64,000 nt of DNA from Micromonospora sp. NBC_00421 (GTDB lineage Bacteria > Actinomycetota > Actinomycetes > Mycobacteriales > Micromonosporaceae), in the NCBI RefSeq assembly GCF_036017915.1, contig NZ_CP107929.1, positions 2,046,001-2,110,000 of the forward strand, read 5' to 3'. Positions 57,182 through 64,000 of this stretch are shown here, in pieces; position 1 is the stretch's first letter, and every line of letters begins with the position of its first letter. The position numbers and the translations under genes were made by a program. The notes below the pieces were generated by a model. The model ran no database searches and was not told where the DNA came from. It worked only from the letters and a program-made list of their open reading frames with translations.

Positions 57182-58621
57182 GTGAGAAATCGCACCCGGC
57201 GGGCGGCGTCCATCGTCGCCACCGCCGTCACCACCACCTTCGTCGCCGGTGTCGTCACCGCCGTCTCGGCCCAGGCCGCCGCCGGCTGTCAGGTCACCTA
57301 CCAGGTCGGCGCGCAGTGGGCCGGCGGCTTCACCGCCGCCATCACCATCAAGAATCTGGGCGACCCCGTCGACGGCTGGCGTCTCGGCTGGACCTTCCCG
57401 GCCGGGCAGACCGTCACCAGCGCCTGGGGCTTCACCGCGAGCCCGGCCAGCGGCAACGTGGTCGCCACCAACCTCGACTACAACGCCGCCATCGCCACCA
57501 ACGGCAGCATCGACGTCGGGTTCAACGGCACCTGGACCGGCAGCAACCCCAGCCCCACCGCCTTCACGCTCAACGGCACCGCCTGCACCGGATCGACCAC
57601 CCCCACCACGGCTGCGCCGCCCACCACCCCGCCGGTGACCACTGCGCCCCCGACCACGCCACCCCCGACGACGCCGCCGGTGACCACCCCGCCGCCGACC
57701 ACGCCCCCGGCGACGGAGACGCCGACGGTGGCGGCGGACGGCAGCGGCAGGTACCGCACGGTCCAGGCCGCCATCGACGCCGTGCCGGCGAACAGTTCGA
57801 GCCGGGTCACCATCACCATCAAGGCCGGCACCTACCGCGAGGTCGTCCGGGTGGCCTCGAACAAGCCCAACATCACCCTGCGCGGGCTCGGCTCGTCGCC
57901 GTCGAACGTGGTGCTCGTCTACCACAACTCCGCCGGCACCCGGAAGCCGGACGGGACGACCTACGGCACCTTCAACAGCGCCAGCATGTTCGTCGACGGC
58001 GCGAACTTCGTCGCCGAGAACCTCACCATCTCCAACGACTTCGTGGAGAACTCCTCCGGGGTCGACCAGCAGGCGGTCGCGCTGCACCTCAACGCCGACC
58101 GGGCGGTGCTGCGCAACGTCCGGTTGCTCGGTGACCAGGACACCTTCCTGGTCAACGACAAGACCCGGGCGTACGTGGTCAACTCCTACGTGGAGGGCAC
58201 CGTCGACTTCATCTTCGGCGGTGGCACGATCGTCATCGACAGCACCTCGATCTACGAGAAGCGGTCGACGGGCGGGCCGATCACCGCCGCCCGGACACCG
58301 GCCAGCAAGACGTACGGGATGCTGATCTACCGCTCGACGATCACCGGAGCGACGAACAACACCACCCAGCTCGGTCGTCCGTGGGGGCCCGACGCCCAGG
58401 TCCTCTACCGGGAGTCGTCGCTCAGCGCGACCATGAAGACCGCCCAGCCCTGGATCGACATGTCCGGCAACGTCTGGCAGAACGCCCGCTTCCGCGAGTA
58501 CCGCAACACCGGCCCCGGCGCCGGCACGAACGGCAACCGCCCCCAGCTCACCGACGCCCAGGCCACCACCTACACCCCGCAGCGCTACCTGGCCGGCACC
58601 GACGGCTGGAACCCCCTCTAA
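57182..58621 (+). CDS. Secreted CBM2-pectinesterase (CE8)
   Basis: A 479-residue exported enzyme. The GTG at 57182 follows GGGGAG. After a signal peptide (1-33) come a CBM2 cellulose-binding domain (about 34-137), a long TTPP-rich linker and a CE8 beta-helix (about 180-479). The helix shows QQAVALHL, GDQDTFLV (acid/base Asp), VEGTVDFIFGG (nucleophile Asp) and LGRPWG (Arg). It would remove methyl groups from homogalacturonan and so prepare pectin for the PL9 lyase encoded downstream. Fusing pectinesterase to a cellulose-binding module targets it to intact plant walls. Confidence 0.92.
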   Translation: MRNRTRRAASIVATAVTTTFVAGVVTAVSAQAAAGCQVTYQVGAQWAGGFTAAITIKNLGDPVDGWRLGWTFPAGQTVTSAWGFTASPASGNVVATNLDYNAAIATNGSIDVGFNGTWTGSNPSPTAFTLNGTACTGSTTPTTAAPPTTPPVTTAPPTTPPPTTPPVTTPPPTTPPATETPTVAADGSGRYRTVQAAIDAVPANSSSRVTITIKAGTYREVVRVASNKPNITLRGLGSSPSNVVLVYHNSAGTRKPDGTTYGTFNSASMFVDGANFVAENLTISNDFVENSSGVDQQAVALHLNADRAVLRNVRLLGDQDTFLVNDKTRAYVVNSYVEGTVDFIFGGGTIVIDSTSIYEKRSTGGPITAARTPASKTYGMLIYRSTITGATNNTTQLGRPWGPDAQVLYRESSLSATMKTAQPWIDMSGNVWQNARFREYRNTGPGAGTNGNRPQLTDAQATTYTPQRYLAGTDGWNPL

Positions 58622-58628
58622 CAGAGCC

Positions 58629-58688
58629 GTTGATCAAGAGGTTTACGTCAAGTTGATCACGGTGGATGACGTGAACCTCTTGATCAAC
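58629..58688. repeat. 22-bp inverted repeat (REP-like or terminator)
   Basis: Arms 58629-58650 and 58667-58688 pair over 22 bp with one mismatch around a 16-base loop. The arm begins GTTGATCAAGAGG. It is AT-richer than its surroundings and starts eight bases after the pectinesterase stop. It may act as a terminator. The unusual length and near-perfect pairing suggest a dispersed palindromic element. Confidence 0.65.
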
Positions 58689-58736
58689 GCGTCGAGCCGG
58701 GGTTGGCAGTGGGTGGGTGTGGATGGTTCCGAGGGA

Positions 58737-58776
58737 TTGCAGAAACCTTGCTGCAAGGTATTGCAGGATCTTGCAG
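58737..58776 (+). promoter_or_regulatory. TTGCAG repeats and palindrome before alpha-amylase (MalR-type)
   Basis: TTGCAG occurs at 58737-58742, 58761-58766 and 58771-58776, with the palindrome CCTTGC-T-GCAAGG at 58746-58758 between. Repeated TTGCAG/CTTGCA units are the known mark of actinobacterial amylase promoters controlled by LacI-type MalR proteins. No malR is in the window. Confidence 0.7.
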
Positions 58777-58858
58777 GCGTCCTGCATCGTCTTCTCCACC
58801 GGACAGTCGTCCACACCCACCAGTGCCTCTTCGACCCCCGGAAGCAGGTCCACTCCTG

Positions 58859-61054
58859 ATGTCCACACCCCGCGTCCCCCGGGGAACCCGTCTGCGACGG
58901 GGTCTCCTCGCCCTCGCTGTCACCGCCTCCTCCCTCGCCGCGCTGAGCGCGCTGCCGGCCGCCGCCCCCGCGACCGCCGCCGTCGCCCTCAACGACAGCG
59001 AGGTCACCGCCAACCTCTGGGAATGGAACTGGCGTTCCGTCGCCTCGGCCTGCACCGACCACCTCGGCCCGGCCGGCTACGGCGCGGTCCAGGTCGCCCC
59101 GCCGCAGGAGTCGGTCAGCCTGCCCACCAGCCCCGACGGCGTACACCCGTGGTACGAGGTGTACCAGCCGGTCTCCTACCGGCTGGAGAGCCGGTTCGGC
59201 ACCCGCCAGCAGTTCGCCGACATGGTCACCACCTGCCACGACGCCGGCGTGCGGGTGTACGTCGACGCGGTGGTCAACCACATGGCCGGCGCCAACAACC
59301 CCGAGTCGGTAGTCGGCTACGCCGGCACCGACTTCTCCGGACCCGGCTACAGCTTCCCCGCCGTGCCCTACGGCACCGGCGACTTCCACCGCCCGGGTGA
59401 CAACTGCCCGACCTCCGGCGCGATCAACGACTGGAACAACGAGGCCCAGGTGACCAGCTGCGAGCTGCTGTCCCTGACCGACCTCTACACCGAGAAGGAC
59501 AGCGTCCGCACCAAGATCGCCGGCTTCCTCAACGACCTGATCGGCCTCGGCGTCGACGGCTTCCGGGTGGACGCGGTCAAGCACGTCAAGAAGGACGACT
59601 TCGCCGCGATCCTCGGCAAGCTGCGCAACACCACCGCCGAGAACAAGCGTCCGTACGTCGCCCAGGAGATCTTCGACGGCGCCGGTAACGACGCTCTCAA
59701 GGCCCGCGCCTTCATCGGCAACGGCGACGTGCTCGACTTCGGGTACGCCAAGGGCCTGAAGTCGGCCTTCCAGGGCTCGATCGCCAACCTGGCCAACGTC
59801 GGGAGCTGGAATCTCGACGCGCCGAGCGCGAACGTGTTCGCCATGGTCACCAACCACGACCTGGAGCGCGACGGGGTGGTGCTGTCCTACCGCGACGGCA
59901 GCGACTACGTCCTGGCCAACTACTTCGCGCTTGCCTACCCGCACGGCAAGCCGTCGGTCTACGACAGCTTCTCCTGGTCCAACCGCAACCAGTCGCCGCC
60001 TGCCGACGGCAACGGCTTCGTCGCCGACGCCGTCTGCGGCAGCAGTTGGAACTGCCTGACCCGGTCCACCGGGATCAAGGGCATGGTCGGCTGGGCGAAC
60101 GCCGCGAGGTCGGTCCGGACCGTCTCCGACTTCACCGTGGTGAACAGCAACGTCATCGGCTTCCACCGGGGCGACCGGGCCTGGATCGGGATCAACGACT
60201 CCGGTTCGGCCAGCACCGCCACCTTCACCACCGGCCTGGCCGACGGGTCGTACTGCGACGTGATCTCGGGGGCGCGCGGCGCGGCCGGCTGCACCGCAAC
60301 GACGGTGACCGTCACCGGCGGCCGGGCCACCGTGCAGATCCCCGCCAACGGCGCGGTGGCGCTGCACGTCAACGCGAAGGGCGGCAGCACGCCGACGCCC
60401 ACCGCGACCGCGACACCCACGCCCACCGCCACGCCGACCCCGACCGCCCCCGCCGGTACGGTCGCCACCACCTTCACCGTCACCGCGTCCCTCGCCGGTG
60501 ACCAGGACGCCTACGTGGTGGGCAGCGTCCCGGCGCTGGGTTCGTGGACCCCGGCCGGCGCGGTCAGGCTGACCGCCCAGGGCGGTGGGGTCTACCGGGC
60601 GGTGGTCGACCTGCCGGCGGCCACCACTGTGGAGTTCAAGTTCGTCAAGAAGACCACGGCCGGCGCGGTGACCTGGGAGTCGGGGAGCAACCGGACGCTG
60701 ACCACGCCGACCGGCGGCACCGCGACGGTCACCGACACCTTCCGGGGTGACCCGGCCGGCACCGCGGCGGGCGCGTCGTTCACCGTCAACGCCACCACCT
60801 CGTACGGGCAGAACGTCTACCTGGTGGGCAGCATCGCGGCGCTGGGCTCGTGGAACCCGGCCAACGCCGTGGCGCTCTCCTCGGCCGCCTACCCGCTGTG
60901 GCGGGCCACGGTCACCCTGCCGCCGAACACCACTGTCGAGTACAAGTACCTGAAGAAGAACCCCGACGGGACGGTGACCTGGGAGTCCGGTGGCAACCGC
61001 AGCGCCACCACCGGGTCCACCGGCGCCTGGAGCGCCAACGACACCTGGCGGTGA
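58859..61054 (+). CDS. Secreted alpha-amylase (GH13) with two CBM20 domains
   Basis: A 731-residue exported amylase. The ATG at 58859 follows AGCAGG. Residues 1-41 are a signal peptide. The GH13 barrel has the four regions VYVDAVVNH, GFRVDAVKH (nucleophile Asp), EIFDGAG (acid Glu) and MVTNHD, followed by a C-domain. A Thr/Pro linker (STPTPTATATPT) leads to two tandem CBM20 starch-binding domains (about 536-632 and 638-731), each with YxVGSxxALGSW and WESGxNR tryptophans. It starts starch breakdown outside the cell. Two CBM20 copies are more than the usual one. Confidence 0.93.
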   Translation: MSTPRVPRGTRLRRGLLALAVTASSLAALSALPAAAPATAAVALNDSEVTANLWEWNWRSVASACTDHLGPAGYGAVQVAPPQESVSLPTSPDGVHPWYEVYQPVSYRLESRFGTRQQFADMVTTCHDAGVRVYVDAVVNHMAGANNPESVVGYAGTDFSGPGYSFPAVPYGTGDFHRPGDNCPTSGAINDWNNEAQVTSCELLSLTDLYTEKDSVRTKIAGFLNDLIGLGVDGFRVDAVKHVKKDDFAAILGKLRNTTAENKRPYVAQEIFDGAGNDALKARAFIGNGDVLDFGYAKGLKSAFQGSIANLANVGSWNLDAPSANVFAMVTNHDLERDGVVLSYRDGSDYVLANYFALAYPHGKPSVYDSFSWSNRNQSPPADGNGFVADAVCGSSWNCLTRSTGIKGMVGWANAARSVRTVSDFTVVNSNVIGFHRGDRAWIGINDSGSASTATFTTGLADGSYCDVISGARGAAGCTATTVTVTGGRATVQIPANGAVALHVNAKGGSTPTPTATATPTPTATPTPTAPAGTVATTFTVTASLAGDQDAYVVGSVPALGSWTPAGAVRLTAQGGGVYRAVVDLPAATTVEFKFVKKTTAGAVTWESGSNRTLTTPTGGTATVTDTFRGDPAGTAAGASFTVNATTSYGQNVYLVGSIAALGSWNPANAVALSSAAYPLWRATVTLPPNTTVEYKYLKKNPDGTVTWESGGNRSATTGSTGAWSANDTWR

Positions 61055-61102
61055 CGTCGGGCGGGTGCGGCGGCCGGTCCCCTTCCCGGGGGTCGGCCGT
61101 CG

Positions 61103-61142
61103 CGCCGTCGGTGCCGGGGGCGCCGGTCCGGCGCCGACGGCG
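61103..61142 (+). terminator. Terminator after alpha-amylase
   Basis: Arms 61103-61115 and 61130-61142 form a 13-bp stem with one G-T pair and a 14-base loop, 48 bases after the stop. Confidence 0.6.
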
Positions 61143-61175
61143 GTGGGGTACGGCCGGATCGGCGGGGATACGAGG

Positions 61176-61221
61176 TTGACGGACGTCGATGCATGCTCGT
61201 ATCGTCCAGGAAAGCGCTTTC
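61176..61221 (+). promoter_or_regulatory. PL9 pectate lyase promoter with GAAAGCGCTTTC operator
   Basis: TTGACG (61176-61181) and TATCGT (61200-61205) are 18 bp apart. A perfect 12-bp palindrome GAAAGCGCTTTC (61210-61221) covers the expected transcription start. It has the central CG of LacI-family operators and would block initiation when bound. The regulator is not adjacent. Confidence 0.65.
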
Positions 61222-61265
61222 TCTCCGCCGCCACCCCCACCGCCCACCGTCGGAGGTACAGCCTC

Positions 61266-63083
61266 ATGCGACCGTCCCGCCAGCGTCGGCTGGCCCTGCT
61301 GTTCGCCGCGGTGCTCGTTCCCGTGACCGCCCTCCTGGTCGGACCGGTCGCCACCGCCTCCGCCGCCACCCTGTTCAGCGACGACTTCACCGACGGGGAC
61401 ACCGCCGGCTGGTCGAAGTCGGGCGGCACCTGGGGAGTCGTCACCGACGGGTCCCCGGCCGTCCGGCAGTCGAACGTCGGCAGCGAGAACGCCCGGCTCT
61501 TCACCGGCAGCACCGGCTGGACCGACTACCTCGTCCAGGCCAGGGTGAAACCGCTCAGCCTCGGCCCCGGCGGCCAGGTCGGCCTGCTGGCCCGCGCGGC
61601 CGGGTCGACGCGCTACTACCGGTTGGCGCTGCTGCCCGGCGACCAGGTGCAGTTGCAGGCGGTGAACGGCGGCGCGGTCACCGTGCTGGCCGGCATCTCC
61701 CACCCCGTGGCCACCGGCACCTGGCACACCCTCGCCGTCGAGGTCACCGGCGGCACCGTGCGGGGCCGCGTCGACGGGGTCTTCGTCGGCGAGGTCGCCA
61801 GCTCGCTGATCGGGGCCGGCCGGATCGGGTTGCAGACCGCGTACTCGTCGGCCTCCTTCGACGACGTCCTGGTCAGGAACGCCGACATCCCGCCGGCCCC
61901 CACCCACACCCCGCCACCGAGCCCCACCCCGCCGGCCACCACCCCGCCCGTGACCCCGCCGGCCACCACGCCGCCGGCCGGGGCCGTCGTACTGGTGGTC
62001 GCCACCGACGGCGACGACGCCAACCCCGGCACGCCGGCCCGGCCGCTACGCACCATCCAGCGCGCGCACGACCTGGCCGAGCCCGGCACCACCATCGCGG
62101 TACGCGGCGGCACCTACGCGCCGACCAGCACCATCAAGATCCTCAAGGACGGCACCCCGGGCCAACCGATCACCCTCACCGGCTACCAGGGGGAGAAGGT
62201 GGTGATCGACGGCGAGAACATGCCGTACACCCCGGGCGCGGTGGGTTCCAGCATCCCCCGGGCCGACCGGGGTGCGCTGCACGTCGAGGGCGACTGGTGG
62301 CGGTTCGTCGGCCTGGAGATCGTCCACGGTCCGTACGGGATCTTCGGCGTCGACACCAACCACGGCAGCTACGAGCGCCTGATCACCAGGGACAACTACG
62401 AGTCCGGGCTGCACCTGCAGGGCGCGTCCAGCGACAACCAGATCATCGACCTGGACAGCTACGGCAACCGCGACCCCCGCAAGAACGGCGAGAGCGCCGA
62501 CGGGCTGGCCATCAAGGAGGGCTCCGGCACCGGCAACGTGGTGCGCGGCGCGCGGCTCTGGCGCAACTCCGACGACGGGTTCGACGCCTGGCTTTTCCTG
62601 TCGCCGATCCTGATCGAGGACAGTGCCGCCTACGACAACGGCTACAACTACTGGAACCTGCCCGACTACGCCGGGGACGGCAACGGCTTCAAGCACGGTG
62701 GCGGCAACGACCCGCGTCCGGCCGTCGACCATGTCACCCGCAACAGCATGGCCTGGGGCAACTCGGCCGGCGGATTCATCGACAACGGCAACCCCGGCAC
62801 GCTGGTCTTCGAGCGCAACACCGCGTGGCGCAACGGCAAAGCCGGCTTCGACGTGTCCCGTTCGACCTCCCAGCTCCGCCGCAACCTGGCGGTCGGCAAC
62901 ACCCCTGACGTGTCGCTCGGCTCCTCGACCGGGGCCGACAACTCCTGGAACCTCGGCGGCAGCTGGCCGCTGGCCGGCACCGACCCGTCGACCATCACCG
63001 GTCCCCGGGCGGCCGACGGGTCCATCCCGCCGTCTAACTTCCTGCGCCCGGCCAACGGTGCCGACGTGGGCGCCCGACTCTGA
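61266..63083 (+). CDS. Secreted PL9 pectate lyase with N-terminal jelly-roll domain
   Basis: A 605-residue exported polysaccharide lyase. The ATG at 61266 follows GGAGG. A signal peptide (1-33) is followed by a concanavalin-like jelly-roll domain (about 35-208, DDFTDGDTAGW to YSSASFDDVLV), a Pro/Thr linker and a right-handed beta-helix (about 240-605). The helix shows ATDGDDANPGTPARPL, NSDDGFDAWLF (calcium-binding Asp pair) and GNGFKHGG with the likely catalytic Lys, all typical of PL9. It would cleave demethylated pectin by beta-elimination with calcium. The first domain may bind polysaccharide. Confidence 0.9.
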   Translation: MRPSRQRRLALLFAAVLVPVTALLVGPVATASAATLFSDDFTDGDTAGWSKSGGTWGVVTDGSPAVRQSNVGSENARLFTGSTGWTDYLVQARVKPLSLGPGGQVGLLARAAGSTRYYRLALLPGDQVQLQAVNGGAVTVLAGISHPVATGTWHTLAVEVTGGTVRGRVDGVFVGEVASSLIGAGRIGLQTAYSSASFDDVLVRNADIPPAPTHTPPPSPTPPATTPPVTPPATTPPAGAVVLVVATDGDDANPGTPARPLRTIQRAHDLAEPGTTIAVRGGTYAPTSTIKILKDGTPGQPITLTGYQGEKVVIDGENMPYTPGAVGSSIPRADRGALHVEGDWWRFVGLEIVHGPYGIFGVDTNHGSYERLITRDNYESGLHLQGASSDNQIIDLDSYGNRDPRKNGESADGLAIKEGSGTGNVVRGARLWRNSDDGFDAWLFLSPILIEDSAAYDNGYNYWNLPDYAGDGNGFKHGGGNDPRPAVDHVTRNSMAWGNSAGGFIDNGNPGTLVFERNTAWRNGKAGFDVSRSTSQLRRNLAVGNTPDVSLGSSTGADNSWNLGGSWPLAGTDPSTITGPRAADGSIPPSNFLRPANGADVGARL

Positions 63084-63138
63084 GTCACCTGTCGGCCGTG
63101 CCCCCGCCCGCACCGTCGGGAGCCCGGCCGCCCCGCCC

Positions 63139-63172
63139 GCCGACCGGGACCGGTCCACCGGTTCCGGTCGGC
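63139..63172. terminator. Bidirectional hairpin between PL9 and GH18 genes
   Basis: Arms 63139-63154 and 63157-63172 pair over 16 bp with one mismatch and only two bases between, midway between two convergent genes. Confidence 0.6.
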
Positions 63173-63229
63173 GTGGTCGGGGCCACCTGGTAGGGGCGGC
63201 GCGGTCGGCCGGTGTCCCTGAGGCGGGGC

Positions 63230-64000
63230 TCAGCGTCCCTGGAGGGTGCGGACGTTGTCGCCGAACGTCCAGCCCTTGGACCCGTCCCAGTTCACCGACC
63301 AGGTCATCAGCCCCTTCAGGCCACCCCGGTAGGTGTTCCACGCCTGGGCCACCGAGGCCGGTGCCAGGTAGCCGCCGCCGGCACCGGGCTGCGCGGGCAG
63401 GCCGGGCACCTGCTTGTCGTACGGGACCCGGATGGTGACGCCCTGGACGACCAGGCCGGCGTTGAGGCAGTCGGTCTGCGCGGTGAAGCCGGCCACCGTC
63501 CCGGCGGGGTACGAGTCACCGGCGCAGCCGTACATGCTGCCGTTGTAGTACTGCATGTTGAGCCACCAGAGCCGTCCGTTGTCGACGTACCGCTTGATGA
63601 CCGGCAGGTACACGCCCCAGATGGAGCCGTAGGTGACGCTGCCGCCGGTTACGTACGCGGTCTCCGGGGCCATGGTCAGGCCGAAGCCGGCCGGCATCTG
63701 GGCCAGCACGCCGTCGATGATGCGGACCAGGTTCGCCTGCGAGGTGGACAGCCGGGTGATGTCCCCGCTGCCGGTCAGCCCGGTCTCGATGTCGATGTCG
63801 ATGCCGTCGAAGTGGTACCGCTTGAGGATCGGCACCACGGTGGCGACGAACCGGTCGGCGACGGCCGCCGAGCCGAGGTCGATGCCGGCGGTGGCCCCGC
63901 CGATCGACAGCAGGACGGTCAGACCGGCGGCCTTGGCCTGGCACATCTCGGTGGGGGTGGGCACCCTGACGGTGGCGTCCATGCCGTCCTCCCACAGCAC
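63230..64000 (-). CDS. GH18 chitinase, 5' part cut by window
   Basis: The last 256 or so residues of a GH18 chitinase. FDGIDIDIET is the DGxDxDxE motif with the catalytic Glu. VLLSIGGA is the conserved SxGG strand before it. MAPET, LNMQYYN and LMTWSVNWD are further barrel motifs of bacterial chitinases. The N-terminus, signal peptide and any binding module lie beyond 64000. It ends at 63230, convergent with the PL9 gene. It would release chitobiose from chitin. Confidence 0.9.
   Translation of the reverse strand: MLWEDGMDATVRVPTPTEMCQAKAAGLTVLLSIGGATAGIDLGSAAVADRFVATVVPILKRYHFDGIDIDIETGLTGSGDITRLSTSQANLVRIIDGVLAQMPAGFGLTMAPETAYVTGGSVTYGSIWGVYLPVIKRYVDNGRLWWLNMQYYNGSMYGCAGDSYPAGTVAGFTAQTDCLNAGLVVQGVTIRVPYDKQVPGLPAQPGAGGGYLAPASVAQAWNTYRGGLKGLMTWSVNWDGSKGWTFGDNVRTLQGR

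Noticed and set aside
58643..61513. A 956-codon open frame on the minus strand
   Set aside because: It is antisense to the alpha-amylase, with no recognisable domain and a Gly/Val/Arg-rich composition.

Overview
The window is high-GC actinobacterial DNA. GTG starts, GGAGG-type ribosome sites, twin-arginine and lipoprotein export signals, many ricin-type (CBM13) and CBM2 modules and a desferrioxamine-type cluster with DmdR/IdeR-like iron boxes all fit the Micromonosporaceae, most likely Micromonospora. The genus is an inference; no rRNA or housekeeping marker is present.

Region 1 (1-18.8 kb) is for hemicellulose and mannan. It holds a GH2 beta-mannosidase (cut by the window start), a ROK repressor, a CBM2-GH5 secreted enzyme, a GH42 beta-galactosidase, a GH5-CBM13 enzyme, a secreted PET-hydrolase/cutinase-like esterase with CBM13, two tandem CBM13-GH26 mannanases, a second ROK regulator, a GH36 alpha-galactosidase and a LacI regulator. 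Secreted enzymes would cut galactomannan; intracellular GH2, GH36 and GH42 would finish the oligosaccharides.

Region 2 (18.8-33.2 kb) is for arabinan and arabinogalactan. It holds a three-gene ABC importer without its own ATPase followed by a GH51 arabinofuranosidase, then secreted GH43-CBM42, GH27-CBM13, GH43 endo-arabinanase, ricin-GH43 and a Tat-exported esterase with a ricin domain, ending with another LacI regulator. Perfect LacI-type palindromes lie in the promoters. A decayed ricin repeat lies between an intact promoter and the esterase.

Region 3 (33.2-38.7 kb) shows gene decay: a broken copC, a VOC protein, a PAS-GGDEF-EAL protein, and two short-chain dehydrogenase genes lying head to head that have both lost their 5' ends at one junction.

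Region 4 (38.7-50.3 kb) is a desferrioxamine-type siderophore locus: desA, desB, desC and desD, a siderophore-interacting reductase, an importer and an exporter of the MFS type, and a divergent gene fusing a penicillin-acylase-like enzyme to a DesC-like acyltransferase.

Region 5 (50.4-57.0 kb) is a tightly overlapping minus-strand operon of six genes: two leucine-rich-repeat proteins, an ATP-grasp protein, a sulfatase-like hydrolase and two radical SAM enzymes. These match the uncharacterised STM4011-STM4015 families and form the best candidate for an undescribed system here.

Region 6 (57.1-64 kb) returns to polysaccharides: CBM2-pectinesterase, an alpha-amylase with two CBM20 modules, a PL9 pectate lyase and a GH18 chitinase cut by the window end.
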